Assembly: GCA_001630475.1 (NCBI GenBank)
Contig: KV419402.1
Location: forward strand, 563,925 to 627,924
Reading direction: 5' to 3'
DNA from: Sistotremastrum niveocremeum HHB9708
Taxonomy: Eukaryota > Basidiomycota > Agaricomycetes > Sistotremastrales > Sistotremastraceae
Length of the DNA: 64,000 bases
The notes under the pieces: model-generated
What the model was told of the DNA's origin: nothing
Databases searched by the model: none
The model's input: the letters and a program-made list of their open reading frames with translations, nothing else
Shown: piece after piece, positions 1 to 10,982 of the stretch
Layout of the letters: each line of letters begins with the position of its first letter
Numbering within the stretch: position 1 is the first letter of the stretch
Program-made: the position numbers and the translations under genes

Positions 1-1471
1 GGAGATCACGAGATGCCATGTATAGATTCAGAGACATAGTTGATAACTGGACCATTATAAAGACTGCGTTGATTACGGAAGGTAGACCTCGAAGTCCCGC
101 TACGCTAGCGCTGATAGAGCTCGTTAAGTTGGCTAAATCGATGACATCAATGAAGGGCGAATGAAAAACGTACGCTATGATGAGTGGCGAAGAGGAATTG
201 AGAAAAATGACCGGCGGGTTTATCAAGGCTGAACGTGAAGTGTTCAGTATTTGAACCGAGCAGGCGGAATGACCTTACTCGAGATGAAAATACCAATCAA
301 ATAGAAGAAGAACAGGGCAGGATAAACCCGTTTAATCACAAAGGGGATGCTTTGTTCTGTTTATTCGTGAGTTCTCAATCCATTGCGCAAAGTTAGAGTT
401 CGGCATTTACGAGGATTTTTTACTTCCGGCGCTGTAATGGCCGTTATCTCCGAAAGCGTAAAAGCTAACAGTGTTTGAGTCTGCTTTTGGTCAGATAAAA
501 TTTGGCAAGATGTTTCCCATGCTCACGATGTTTATCCAAATGGAAGCAAGCCTTCCTATTCCGATCGATGAGCCGGCGTATTCAATGACCGGGGGCCTGT
601 CTTTCCAGTATCGGAACCCAATCCGATCGTGATTCGGAGCCCCTCCTAGATCAATGACAAGGCCTACGATCTGCAACGATATTGCTGTTGAGAATATAAT
701 AAGACGAAGGAGGTGTATGGACGAACGATAAGAATAAACGCAAAAATAAGCCGAAGCATTCCAACGCTGAATTGTGCTTCTCCAAATGTCTCTGTTCATG
801 AGCGCTTCAATAATGGCAACGTTCATCTGACTTCAAAGACCACTCACTAACGCCGAACATATTAATCGCGAAGGCTATGAACCAAGCAATCGTGATCCAA
901 GCCCACGGGGTCACAGGATCCCAGAAAAATACAAGACTCGGAGCAGAGACCAGAGCGGACGCGAAGGAGATTGTCCAGACATACCACCATGTCCAACCCA
1001 ACATGAAACCGAACGCTGGATCAACGAAACGTTGTGCTAGATGAATAGGACCGCCTATGACCGGCAGAAGGGAGATCATTTCTCCGAGGGACACAAGGAA
1101 TGCATAGAGAACGGTCTGGTCTCTAGTCAATAACAATTCAGCTATCGAGCCATCTCGATACTTACGCCCGAAATCTTTGGAGAAAATGAGTACCGGAATG
1201 GAATCACATCGCCAATTTGCTTACGACATAACCCAGGAGAACACTCAGGGGTCCCAACCGAAGTAGCGTGGTGTTACTAGGGATGATATATCCGAACGCA
1301 ACACCAAAGATTGCAAATGTAACCAGATGTCTCGTCGACAATGCTCGTTTCAGGCCCCCATTGGAAGCGACTAAAAACGGCATGCCCACTGCCCTCTGGT
1401 GATAGTGAGACAATTAACATTCTTCGCAAAACTGCATAGCAACTTACGTTGATCTCCTTCGTTGCATGCAT
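1..1471 (-). CDS. Amino-acid permease (AAT/APC family), partial at window edge
   Basis: Integral plasma-membrane transporter expected to import an amino acid or related amine with protons. Reading from ATG at 1471, ten exons join in one frame: 1448-1471, 1225-1395, 1166-1174, 848-1115, 727-791, 527-670, 411-480, 279-356, 174-228 and <1-110. Family signatures are LGEMISLLPV, RFVDPAFGFMLGW, NHDRIGFRYWKD, EITAITAPEVKNP and LPSVINAVF. Exon 3 is a 9-nt micro-exon (Ile-Ser-Gly) between two 50-nt GT-AG introns, and supplies the GY-x-x-x-G segment before the LGEM helix. The usual glycine-rich GGxIGTGLF motif of the first helix is replaced by FGVAFGYIIPSN, so substrate handling may differ. The C-terminal helices lie beyond base 1. 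Family assignment is strong from motifs; substrate is unknown. Confidence 0.85.
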
Positions 1472-4130
1472 CTCCGTTCAGACCTGGACTCTGTTCAATC
1501 AGGTTGGGGGCAGACGACCGTGGACCAGGGACTTCTAACTATCACGGCCCCATCGACGTATCTTATAGCGGAAACCTCAGGCTCTTGACACCGTCACAAA
1601 TTCTGTGGAGCCGCAGATGAGTTGGTAGCTCTGTTCGCGACCCTCGTGCTCTCGTTCAACTCACGACTGGGTGACATGCTATGAAAACCGCAGCTGAGCG
1701 CTGAGCCCCACTTTCACCAGAACTGGCTGAACTGCAGTTCCTCTTGGTGCAACCGCCCCACTTCAGCGGCTAGAATCACCGAACGCACGATACGTCGATA
1801 CCAAAGTATTACCACTTGAGGTACCAACTTGGCAAGCTTTCGGTTGTTTCTGCGTTCTAGACTCTTCTCAACACCTTCTGCAACCATGTATCAAGCCAGT
1901 AATTTTGAGAAAATGTGCGTAGAAATTTCGAAAGCCATCGTGCCCTTCGAGGAGTGCGTCAACACGATGCTGACAGCAGTCATGGGGCGCTGGGCGCTTG
2001 ACCCTGATGCCGATTCGGCTGCTTTTAGCTCCGCTCCAGAAAGCTTCCGAGATGATCGATACTCCGATCTCAGAAACCGAGAACTCCCTTGGGTACGTAC
2101 TGACCCTTGCTGAGGCCTGTTCGTAATTATTGACCAAGCTAAGAGTGCAGAGTTGAACGAATTTAAAAATACGGGAGGAAAGCCTTTCACTGGCCCAGGC
2201 GTCATCATTTCAACTTCTTGTCCAACTTACTTACAGTAACCTCAGAGTCCAAGACTCGCAGTTGAATGAGCCCTGGATGAACGCGTCTCTGCGGGCAGGG
2301 TGTATCGATTGAAAAGACAGCAGGAGGTTTACATTGCGGCCTCGTATGGATGACTACAGTTGCGACTCGGGAGAGCTTTCTCTGGAAGAACAGAGACTCT
2401 ATACTAGTAAATCTCAATCAGTTGTCCTAATCTTCTTCAACGCTTGTTTGGAAATGTCACTCTCCCTCACTGGATTTGTGGCGACAAACAAACTGGCAAT
2501 GTCCATGTTCATTCTGCGCTGTATGGTGGCTATCCGATAGAAAGTAAAGAGTACGGATGTATCACTCAATATTTTTATACACGTTCAAATACATGTTCAG
2601 TATCTCTACATAAATGAAGCCACTTAATCTCAAATACTGGGGCCACGTTCAATCATTTCAATCTGTGAAAGTCGGAACATTCTCGGTAATGTCTTCAAGG
2701 TGTCGCCGTCAAACACTGCAAAGGCAGCCACAAATGAGCCACTGTCGATGGGATCATGTACAAGATGTCATACCTGCGAATAAATACCAGTCAGAAGTAG
2801 AGAACATGTATACGGCGGTTGGCAGGTTTCTGGTCCAGAATACATACTGCCTCCGCATTGACCATACGGAAGCTGCAGCTGTCTAGCTGAAGAAGAGTGT
2901 TAATGACGCTTTGAACGGATTGGGATAGCGATTACCGGAAAGGTTTGGCTTTGGTGTTGGCCCCAGCGTGGACGGGGATGTAGCCGTAGACGTGGATGCA
3001 GACGTGGATGTAGCCGTGGATGTAGATGTAGGGATGTGTCCCAGTCCGATGAAACACAGTATTAATGCAATTGGAAAAGATACCATGAGAGTAAGGCAGA
3101 GAGGTTGTTCACAGGCGAAGATTCTGGAGATTTGATGCTCAAGTTTCGCGTTGGAAGAGTGAATTTATATGGTAGTCTGTGGACCATCAACCTCCATTGG
3201 GAGAAGGTCGAAACAAAAATCGCTCCTCTACCAGTACGTAGTACTCTTCCAATCTAGAAATAGATCTCTCCATTAGGATACTGTCCCACCGACGAACGAT
3301 AAAGAGCGTTGCAGTCACGGCGCCATGCGAAGGTGCAGCCAGGATAGCCAATAGGGTGACCTAAGGAGGTATACGCAGGAAGAACGGCGAGCTTCGAGAT
3401 TTCAGGGGATTCTGCGAGTGCGGCTTAAACTGAGATTATCGAATGGGTATGTGTTCATCGCGGTGATCAGGACATTTCGGTGTTCATGTTGCCTTGTGCT
3501 CCAATCATGTCTCGACGCCGTGCGCCGAGCCTGCACCTGAGTCCTGGGATGAATCTCTGCGCTGGGTGAAGCGGTCGAGAGGGGGACTTCAAGAGGGGGA
3601 CTTCCAGAAGACGACGTTGACAAATAGATACAAATTGTCTTCGATAGGGAGCGGGGCCCGGGCCGATAGCTCCTCACAGTGATGCCAGACGGATTGGTAG
3701 ATTTTTTGTAGCCTCTCGAGCAGTCGAGCTAGTTTCTCGTCATCACCGTAAACTTACAAGTCTCTGTTCATACACGTAGGGCCCCTCGGACAGTAGATGT
3801 AGCCGTATTCTGCACATTGAGCCGATGCCGAACCCGCTAATGGTACTGCATTTCTATCAGTGTTCTGCATCACTTTAAATTTAGCATAAGTATAATATTT
3901 GAGAGCTCGCATGAGACACGTTGAATTAGCTCTTCTCTAACTCCCTGTAACCTCAGAAATTTGTGATTGACAAAAATTGCGCACTCGGGTTCATCGGCCA
4001 CCCGGGTACATGGCTAGCCGGTGTTTGGAAATTGTGTTTAGCCGAATTTGACTTTGAATTTGACGACGCGGCTTCAAAATTGAACTTTCCGCCACGCGAA
4101 TGTTGTTTTCATCTGTCTCAATCTCCCACT
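1472..4130. other. Intergenic region between permease and ACR3
   Basis: This 2.7 kb lies between the divergent permease and ACR3 starts. Apart from one short possible secreted-protein ORF at 2883-3086 on the minus strand, I see no frame with recognisable domains or a convincing chain of exons. Open frames at 1829-2208 overlap on both strands and carry no family motifs. Confidence 0.5.
2883..3086 (-). CDS. Possible small secreted Ser/Thr-rich protein
   Basis: ATG at 3086 opens a 67-codon frame. It begins with a hydrophobic stretch (MVSFPIALILCFIGLGHI) that could be a signal peptide, followed by an alternating Thr/Ser/Ala tract encoded by an imperfect GACGTGGATGTA-type tandem repeat, then a short Pro-containing tail. 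No family is recognised. The low-complexity tract could equally be a non-coding minisatellite that happens to be open, and no splice partner was found. Expression data would be needed to accept it. Confidence 0.3.
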   Translation of the reverse strand: MVSFPIALILCFIGLGHIPTSTSTATSTSASTSTATSPSTLGPTPKPNLSGNRYPNPFKASLTLFFS

Positions 4131-5656
4131 ATGCAAGAAACAACAAATTCATCCACTGAGACTCATGTCCCTCAGACCCCATTACAGCAGCCTGACATTC
4201 AGCCCTCACTTCTATCCCAAGAAGCACAATCGCCCGAGCGTAGTGAAATACACGGTATACTCACCGATCCTTAGGAGTCTACTTATACTCAGAATGCTTT
4301 TCTACAGCTTCTACTATTTTCAAAAAACTCGGCCTCCTAGATCGACTGCTGACTCCTCTCATACTTCTATGTATGATCGTCGGTGTGTTGATCGGAGAGT
4401 TTGCTGGCGGAGTTCAGGAGGCCTTTGACACCGTTCAACTAAACGGCGTCTCCGTTCGTCAGTGATCCGAATATGCACTGTAAATCACGCTGACTCATTC
4501 CCTGTGCAGCTATCGCCATTGGACTCATTGTCATGATGTGGCCGGTACGAACCCCTTTCTTTTCGATAGTCCTGATCTAATAGCGGCCATTAGGTACTGA
4601 CGAAAGTTCAATATGAGGCCCTCCCAGGGATTTTCTCCACTCGTAGAGTTTGGGTGCAGATATCCATCTCCATGTTTCTCAACTGGATCATCGGCCCTCT
4701 CATTATGGTCGGACTCGCCTGGGCAACTTTACCAGATCTTCCGACTTACCGGACTGGTGTAATCCTGGTTGGACTCGCCCGATGTATTGCCATGGTCATG
4801 ATCTGGAATCAACTCGCACAAGGAGATGGGAATTATTGCGCCATATTGGTCGTCATTAATTCGATCCTTCAAATAATCCTTTATTCACCCTATGCACTTT
4901 TATTCATTAACGTCGTCGGCGGAAATCAGCAGGCGACATTTCATATTTCTTATGGCCGGGTCGCTGTATCCGTCCTCATCGTAAGTTTATCACAAATCCT
5001 TGTCGCCATTCCCCGAAGCTTACCTTGAGCACAGTACCTAGGCATCCCCTTACTTGCCGGAGTGGTAACAAGATATTCCATATGGTTCCTCTTTTCCAAA
5101 GAGTTCCTCAACAAGAAATTTCTCCCCATCTTCTCTCCACTGGCATTGTTAGGCTTGCTCTATACCATCATCGTGATCTTCGCCTACCAAGGACATCACA
5201 TCCTCCACAATCTTGGCCCCACGTTCCGAGTCTTTGTGCCTCTGATCCTCTATTTCATAATAATGTGGACTGGAGCATTTGGACTAGTATATTATCTGAC
5301 AAGGAGAAACTACGGCGGCGATTCTTTCTTCGGATATGAAATGGCCGTCGTGCAGTCCTTCACCGCAGGTAGCAATAACTTTGTGAGTCACCGTCCTCGA
5401 GGAATCTGACACGATGCTAACTAAATGTCAGGAACTGGCAATCGCAGTTGCGATAGCTGTATATGGTGTGGGTTCCGACCAAGCATTGGCTGCGACGATT
5501 GGGCCCCTAGTCGAAGTGCCCGTGCTCCTGAGTTTAACGTGGGTCGCGCTATTCTTGCACGGCAAGTTGAGATGGCGATCAAGGGTACACGATAAAGATG
5601 TCGAGAAAACATCGTGTAGCACGTATCCCGGTTCGGAAATTAAGCATGTAGATTAG
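4131..5656 (+). CDS. ACR3: Arsenite efflux transporter ACR3 (BART superfamily)
   Basis: Plasma-membrane carrier that expels arsenite, and possibly antimonite, driven by the proton gradient. Six exons (4131-4254, 4308-4457, 4510-4544, 4594-4980, 5035-5382, 5432-5656) join into 422 residues, normal for fungal ACR3. Diagnostic segments are [14 protein letters not shown] (first helix), the [16 protein letters not shown] helix, [13 protein letters not shown] carrying the conserved thiolate cysteine, and [10 protein letters not shown] with the conserved glutamate of the ninth helix. Both key residues are present, so it should be functional. The N-terminus (about 40 residues) is polar and cytosolic. 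All introns are 49-54 bp. No arsenate reductase or arsenic-responsive regulator is visible nearby, so it is not part of an ars cluster within this window. Confidence 0.95.
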
Positions 5657-5971
5657 GTGCTGTCATCTCGCAGTTGAGACATTAATTTGGATATTAGAGG
5701 ACGCTATCCAGGGGCCATAGCCTGAATCGGCAAGGCAAATCTGACTGCTTGCGCGGCGAAGACGTAGAATGAGCACCAGCAAGAGTTCTGTCGATGTTTC
5801 GGCAGGACCAGTGCTCCAAAGGTGCAAGAAATAGGATCTCGGCGTTCTTGCTGCGAAAGGGGCTGTCTTGCACGCTAGATAGTGGGATAGTTCAATGTGG
5901 ACATCAGAGGAAAATTCGTCTAATTTTGTATGTAGTTAGGCGCAACGAACGAGAAGGTAGAGAAACTGACC
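5657..5971. other. Short intergenic stretch
   Basis: About 315 bp between the convergent ends of ACR3 and the TFIIIC subunit gene. It should hold the 3' untranslated regions and polyadenylation sites of both. No coding or repeat structure seen. Confidence 0.5.
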
Positions 5972-6729
5972 TCAATCGGGGACATAATCGCTCTGGGTGT
6001 CTTGTAGATCCTCGCCCGCAGATGCTTCAACAACTTCCTTCCCTTTCCCTTTAGCTCGGGTCGTAGTCCCTGCTCCTTGGTTGCCCTCCGTTTTCGCGCT
6101 AGCCCGAGTGGTTCTGGTCCGCTTCTTCGTCGGCACTCCATCTTTACCTCCTGCCTTCCCCTTAGCTTTCGATCCAGCCGCCTTGCGAGCCTCGTTTGCT
6201 TTCTCTGCAATTTCTACAGATCCTTTTGGTCGTAGTTGTACTTCCTTGAAGGAGATCCGCTGGGATGTACTTGAGAACGGTGATATGAATTTTCGGGAGG
6301 GGTCATCGGGGTCTGACACCGGGAGTCAGATAATGAGCGTATACTGAGAGATGATCAAGTACCTCGTTGTTCTGTGAAGTACAGCTCTGTACCGATAAGA
6401 GTTTGATGTTGGCCCTTGAATATCGTCGAGCCCAGTTGCATGTATGGAGTAGGAGTGTCAAGGCCCTGAAGCCTCGTCGTCACGACTGGCAGCAAATATG
6501 CAATAAGGGGTGATAGACATACAGCTATGCGGCAAGTAGAGCAGCTCGGTAACAGAGTCGGGTGTATCTGGCCCAAATCCAGGGTGACATAAGAAACCTC
6601 TTCTTCGACATCTCCGTCTGAGTCGCTGGTATAATCTTCCTCGTCACCAAACTCATCAACATGTCTAGATCCAGAGACCAGAGATTCGATCACAGATGAT
6701 GGTCCAATGCCCGCGCCTGTTGCAGCCAT
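5972..6729 (-). CDS. TFIIIC tau55/GTF3C6-like subunit
   Basis: Predicted subunit of RNA polymerase III factor TFIIIC, which recognises tRNA gene promoters. Three exons (6523-6729, 6363-6465, 5972-6312; introns of 57 and 50 bp) encode 216 residues. The first part is acidic (DEFGDEEDYTSDSDGDVEEE), then YVTLDLGQIHPTLL...GLDTPTPYMQLGSTIFKGQ...IGTELYFTEQ matches the small beta-barrel of the TFIIIC_sub6 family (human GTF3C6). That family normally reads L-x-G-I-D-T-x-x-P-x-x-Q with F-x-G and L-G-T-x-x-x-F. The C-terminal half is basic and Lys/Ala/Gly-rich, probably disordered and nuclear. The 57-nt first intron is in frame, but removing it restores the family's continuous strand order. It shares a 147-bp upstream region with the divergent MRM2 gene. 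Confidence 0.8.
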
Positions 6730-6876
6730 AGCGGGTCGAGATTGCAATTTTGGTCTTTTGAAACTTTGAAAGCGAACAGGCTAAGGTTCGATTTAGCGCC
6801 CGCTTTTTCTTCAAGTTGTGGTGGCCGCGAGCATCCGCGAACGCTGCCCACTCGGGCTCGTAAACCAAGCAGCGCG
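6730..6876. promoter_or_regulatory. Bidirectional promoter region, TFIIIC subunit / MRM2
   Basis: Only 147 bp separate the two divergent start codons, so the 5' UTRs and promoter elements of both genes must share this segment. No TATA box is evident, as is common for housekeeping pairs in fungi. Confidence 0.55.
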
Positions 6877-7916
6877 ATGAGACCGTCGCTTCCAGTCTGT
6901 GGCGGTCCTTCATCTCGTGCGTGGCTCACGCGTCAGTTCAACGATCCATATGTGAAAGCTCGTCTGACACAGTCACCGTCCGCCCTGTCTCCTGCCACCC
7001 GCTTTCGCTCTCGCAGTGCCTTCAAGCTCGTGGAAATGGATGCTCATTACAAATTGATTCATCCTGGCCGGACCAAAACAGTAATCGACCTCGGTGCTGC
7101 ACCCGGTGGATGGAGTCAAGTGGTTAGTGCCAAATTAGGCGGCTTTCGGAATCTGGGTCTCGAAAGGGACGAGAGAGATGAAAAGAAAGCTTTGGACGGG
7201 AGCGGGTGGGGGATTGCTAGTCCTGGACATCCATCAACTGAATTATGGAGCTCGTCTGAACCGTCTATCAAGACAGAGGACGAAGATACGCCAGATGTTT
7301 CACAGACGAAACCAACGATTATCGCTCTCGACCTACTTCGAATACTGCCCATCCCAGGGGTGCAGACTCTCCAAACGGATTTTCTGCTACCTGCGGCGGA
7401 ACCGCTCATCCTGGGCCTTCTTCCAGATTACCAAACGAAAGCGGATCTGATCCTATGCGATATGGCAGCTAATTCGTCTGGAAACCCTACTCGCGATACG
7501 GAAGCTTCCTATACCATCGCCCAGAGTGTCTTTGATTTTGCCACCCGACATTTGAAAACTTGCGCTCCAGGAGCTGCAGACGGAGGTTCTTTAGTGTGAG
7601 TTTCTCCTCAGCATACCCAGAAGATGTATCAACTCGAACTGACTACGTCCCTAGCATGAAATATTTCGTGTCGCCGTCGACCCATGCCTTCCGCAATACA
7701 CATCTCAAGAAATCGTTCCGTCACGTATATCATGTTAAACCCGATTCCAGTCGTTCAGAATCCAACGAAGCATTCTGGGTATGCAAATATTTCCTCGGTG
7801 CTCCCCGCAGTCCCAAAAAAACGGAGGGCGGGTCTCCATCTAGCCCGCAGCCCGAAATGAGCAGGAAAGGGAAGAGACTATCTTCTCCTCCTAAATTACC
7901 GATACCTACAGATTGA
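6877..7916 (+). CDS. MRM2: Mitochondrial rRNA 2'-O-methyltransferase (FtsJ/RrmJ, MRM2-type)
   Basis: SAM-dependent methyltransferase predicted to methylate a uridine 2'-OH in the peptidyl-transferase loop of mitochondrial large rRNA. Two exons (6877-7595, 7655-7916; 59-bp intron) give 326 residues. The FtsJ hallmarks are in order: TRFRSRSAFKLVEMD with the first catalytic Lys, SAM loop DLGAAPGGWSQV, DLILCDMAANSSG with the catalytic Asp, SLVMKYF with the second Lys restored exactly at the splice junction, and a final Glu before AFWVCKYF. An insertion of about 60 residues follows the SAM loop. The Arg-rich N-terminus with few acidic residues suits a mitochondrial presequence. ATG at 6877 is chosen because upstream in-frame codons lack a better start. 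A nucleolar SPB1-type enzyme would be much longer. Confidence 0.9.
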
Positions 7917-8271
7917 TCTCTGTCGGAATGCGATGACCTGAGTCGGACGAGAACAGTGCTACGTGACTGATGGAATTCCGTCGGGCGTGGCTATAAGCCC
8001 CCCCTTGCCGCCGTTTCGTCTCAACGAGAAATGGTGCGACATTGGCGCACGTCCGGTTGACCAGCCGATGCCTTCATACTCGGTCAGTCACGAGCCATGG
8101 CTCGTCTGGGACGCATCCGCGTGCCCGGACCTCGAGATACACGGAGATTTATCGAATTTTGTTGGAGGACGAAAACATCAGAATTCAAGCAATCGAGTTT
8201 CTCGCTGCATGGCCTTCGCCTGCATGATTACATAAGTAACTTACGTCATCGCCAACTAAAAGTAACCTCAA
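7917..8271. other. Intergenic stretch
   Basis: About 350 bp between the MRM2 stop and the glycosyltransferase fragment. No coding signal, repeat or RNA gene recognised. Confidence 0.5.
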
Positions 8272-8580
8272 TCGCCCACTACTTATCAACTCATCTCGTT
8301 CACGTTCAGAATCTCCAGACCGTTCTGCACCATTCTCTCAATCATAGCTACCCTCTCCATAGTACTATCACTGTTTCTCTACCCCACCTCCGCAACACCA
8401 ACCATGTCACTCTGTCCCTTCTTAATTTGGATTGCCACTAGTGGAGAGGAGCTATAGCTCTTGGACTTAGATGCTTGGAAGAGCTGGAGTTTGCGTAGTG
8501 CATGATCAATCGCGCTAGTGTATGCGTAGTCCGGTGAACGGAGAAAGCGATAAAGCATCCTCGCAGACCGATAGTTGGTG
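8272..8580 (-). pseudogene. 3' fragment of a GT25-like glycosyltransferase gene
   Basis: The minus strand carries a decayed copy of the last exon of the gene at 14069-15501. The shared block NYRSARMLYRFLRS-DYAYT is followed by IDHALR-LQL and IQIKKG-SD-VGVAEV, and nucleotide identity is highest around the shared 'gaacggagaaagcgataaagc'. Upstream of the block homology stops and a diverged open frame continues toward 8699, without the catalytic N-terminal half. It is a truncated duplicate, not a gene. Its presence on the far side of the kinase gene and Harbinger element suggests a local segmental duplication later spread apart. Confidence 0.8.
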
Positions 8581-9167
8581 CAAACAACCCAACATGCAAA
8601 TTCCTCCAACTTCATCTCCGAGAGTTGCCTTCGCTGAACGAGCTTGGGGGTTTCAGGGTGCTCCATGTCCTTCTCTGTAGCGATGACTCCATTCAGCATA
8701 TCATTTTTCTCAAAACGCCTCCGCTTATGGGATATCGGTCACGCGAAAGGGTCATCAGAAGCACCTTCTAAACACCACGACCGATAAGACCAGCTGGTGA
8801 GTGTCGTTTCTCTTGCCTAACACAGAAATTCACTATCTGTCAGACGTATTAGTTGCTGAACCACCTCGGCCTCGATATGGAAACAGCGTCCACCTGTATT
8901 TCAAATTCATGCGCAATGCCGAAAACCACAGCTTCCATCGGCCATCAGTAATGCATCAGTGGACGTACATGCTATAGAATTCGAGATAATATCCCTAACT
9001 TAGCATCCGGGCCGATCAGACATTCAATAGCCGTGCTTCGAGATGCTTGGTTGAACCACTCCAGAATCCCAGGCACTTCGAGCCGAGGGACTACTTAGTC
9101 GAAGCGTCGCAGCCTGGGCGCACAGATATGAATGGCTGAACTACTTGAGTACCACTAGTAATGGGTG
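8581..9167. other. Intergenic region
   Basis: Apart from the diverged open frame continuing from the glycosyltransferase fragment to about 8699, nothing recognisable is seen before the kinase promoter. Confidence 0.45.
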
Positions 9168-9175
9168 TATAAGTA
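9168..9175 (+). promoter_or_regulatory. TATA-like element upstream of kinase gene
   Basis: TATAAGTA lies 66 bp before the kinase start codon at 9241, a plausible core-promoter position for a fungal gene. Confidence 0.4.
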
Positions 9176-9240
9176 AGGCCCCGCCATCGCCTTCAATTCT
9201 ATGCGAACCCTTGCTACTTGCGCTTTAAACTTGAAGACAA

Positions 9241-10622
9241 ATGAGTCCATACTGGGCCTCTAACTCTGATTCCGACCTGCTGGAGTACTACAGGAGCCAG
9301 CGACCCGAAGTATGGCTCGATGTCACGGCGGATATAAAATATCTGGGGCCACCCTTTCATGCTGTCAAGTCAGGAGGACAAGCAGACATCTACCTGGCCG
9401 AATGCGCTGGGAAAAAAGTAGCAGTGAAGGTCATGAGGCACGTCTCGTTGAACCTTGAAAAGAAAATGGTCCTTCTGAAGGTAAGTTCTGATTTTGACAA
9501 AGCCAGTGTTTTCGCGTTCAAGGCAACGGAGCCCAGAAAACAAAGAAGGAACTCAAGTTATGGGCATCAGTAAATCATGCCAATATCCTACCGTTCATCG
9601 GCATATGCTTTTTCCCTCATAGTTCCTCGGATTTTACCTTCTCGTTGGTCTCACCATGGATGGCCAACGGCACGATATCGGATTATATCCGAAAGTATCC
9701 AGGAACAGAAGTAACTCCACTGGTAAGCAACAAAACTTAGGACTAAGCATGCGATATTCAAACCTACCGTTGACTACAGATGATACAAGTGGCGGAAGGA
9801 CTGACATATCTACATACGAATCATATAGTCCACGGCGATCTGAAAGGGGTACGCTCGAATCTCTCTTATTTGATGGGCAATTCTCACCTTGAAACATTAC
9901 TTCAAGAGTAACATTTTTATAACAGACGATAGAAGTCCAGTACTAGCCGATTTTGGCGTATCCAGATTGGCAGAGCTGGATTCCGTCTTCACCAACGACT
10001 CAGTAATGACAAGCACCAGTCATAATCTTAAAGGAACAATTCGCTTCATGGCCCCCGAGCTATTTGAAAATGATGACGTCCTACACGCAAACAAAGCGAC
10101 TGACGTGTGGGCCTTTGGATGCGTCCTGTTGGTGAGTCGAATGGATTCTCTTCGAAGTTAACATCTGAAACTTGATTGAAACAGGAAATCTTCTATGGAA
10201 CTTTGCCATACGCTCAATGCAGGAGAGATCCTCAGGTCATGAGGAGTATTATGTTACGTATACCTCCCCACGAAGCCGACACTTTCTCTAGAGAAATGAA
10301 GCGCTACTTGATGGATAGGCACTGGGAGAGAGCCTTGAGCGCCTTAGAGTTGAAACGCGTCATCCCACAAGGAATTGACATTCCTGTATCCGTATTCTAT
10401 CACGCTCCTTCGACCCTCACATCTTGGCCGAAAATATTCGAAACAAATGTTGATTTGTGGGACCTATGCTGCGATTGCTGGTCTATCGTGCCTGAATCCC
10501 GGCCTTCCGCCGCCTCCATTTTGGCCAGACTACAGTCCAAAAAATATGTCGGACTACACGCGAAATCGGGCGACTGGCTCACAAATTTTCTGCAATATTT
10601 GGAATTCTTGTGCGTTACTTAG
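9241..10622 (+). CDS. Protein kinase (TKL-like fungal family), non-RD
   Basis: Predicted cytosolic serine/threonine or dual-specificity kinase of 385 residues. Five exons: 9241-9480, 9537-9722, 9780-9848, 9907-10131, 10185-10622; introns are 53-58 bp, all in phase 0. Motifs in order: Gly-rich loop SGGQADIYLAE, the ATP-anchoring lysine in KVAVKVM, NHANILPFIG, catalytic loop VHGDLKG followed across an intron by SNIFITDD, DFGVSRL, GTIRFMAPEL (APE), ATDVWAFGCVLLEI and a C-lobe RPSAASIL. The catalytic loop reads HGD instead of HRD, so it belongs to the non-RD class. It resembles the large set of small TKL-like kinases expanded in Agaricomycetes. There is no accessory domain. The Harbinger transposon inserted about 180 bp downstream of the stop. 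Confidence 0.85.
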
Positions 10623-10802
10623 TATCAGGCTCGATTCAAGAATAGTACTGACAGTATCCACAGCTTTACTGATTATTAATCAAAGACAGTCAGAAACACC
10701 TATGTGGACGAATAGTACTCAATCATTCCTTGGGCGAAGAGGTCCGTGTCATCTATTGCACTTCCTTCCGCAATATGTGCAATATTTTTTCGGGTGACAT
10801 TA

Positions 10803-10819
10803 GGGGTCGTTTGGATGCG
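10803..10819 (+). repeat. Left terminal inverted repeat of Harbinger element
   Basis: GGGGTCGTTTGGATGCG, preceded by target duplication TTA (10800-10802). It matches the right end with one mismatch (C/T at position 16). Confidence 0.93.
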
Positions 10820-10982
10820 CGCGAGGATTTTTCAGATATACTATATAATGCAGATATTGTAAAACGAGATATTCAAAATACTATATTTCGTTATATTGAG
10901 TCGGGCCAACCAAACGACCATCGCAAAATACATGATTCCAACAACATTCAATACGGTTGTGACATACCCGTCACACTCTCCC

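Noticed and set aside
361-420. Apparent premature end of the amino-acid permease
   Set aside because: A stop after RTHE looked like truncation, but a 54-nt intron (357-410) joins KNP to QQSIPFVIKRVYPALFFF, and the family sequence continues to the window edge.
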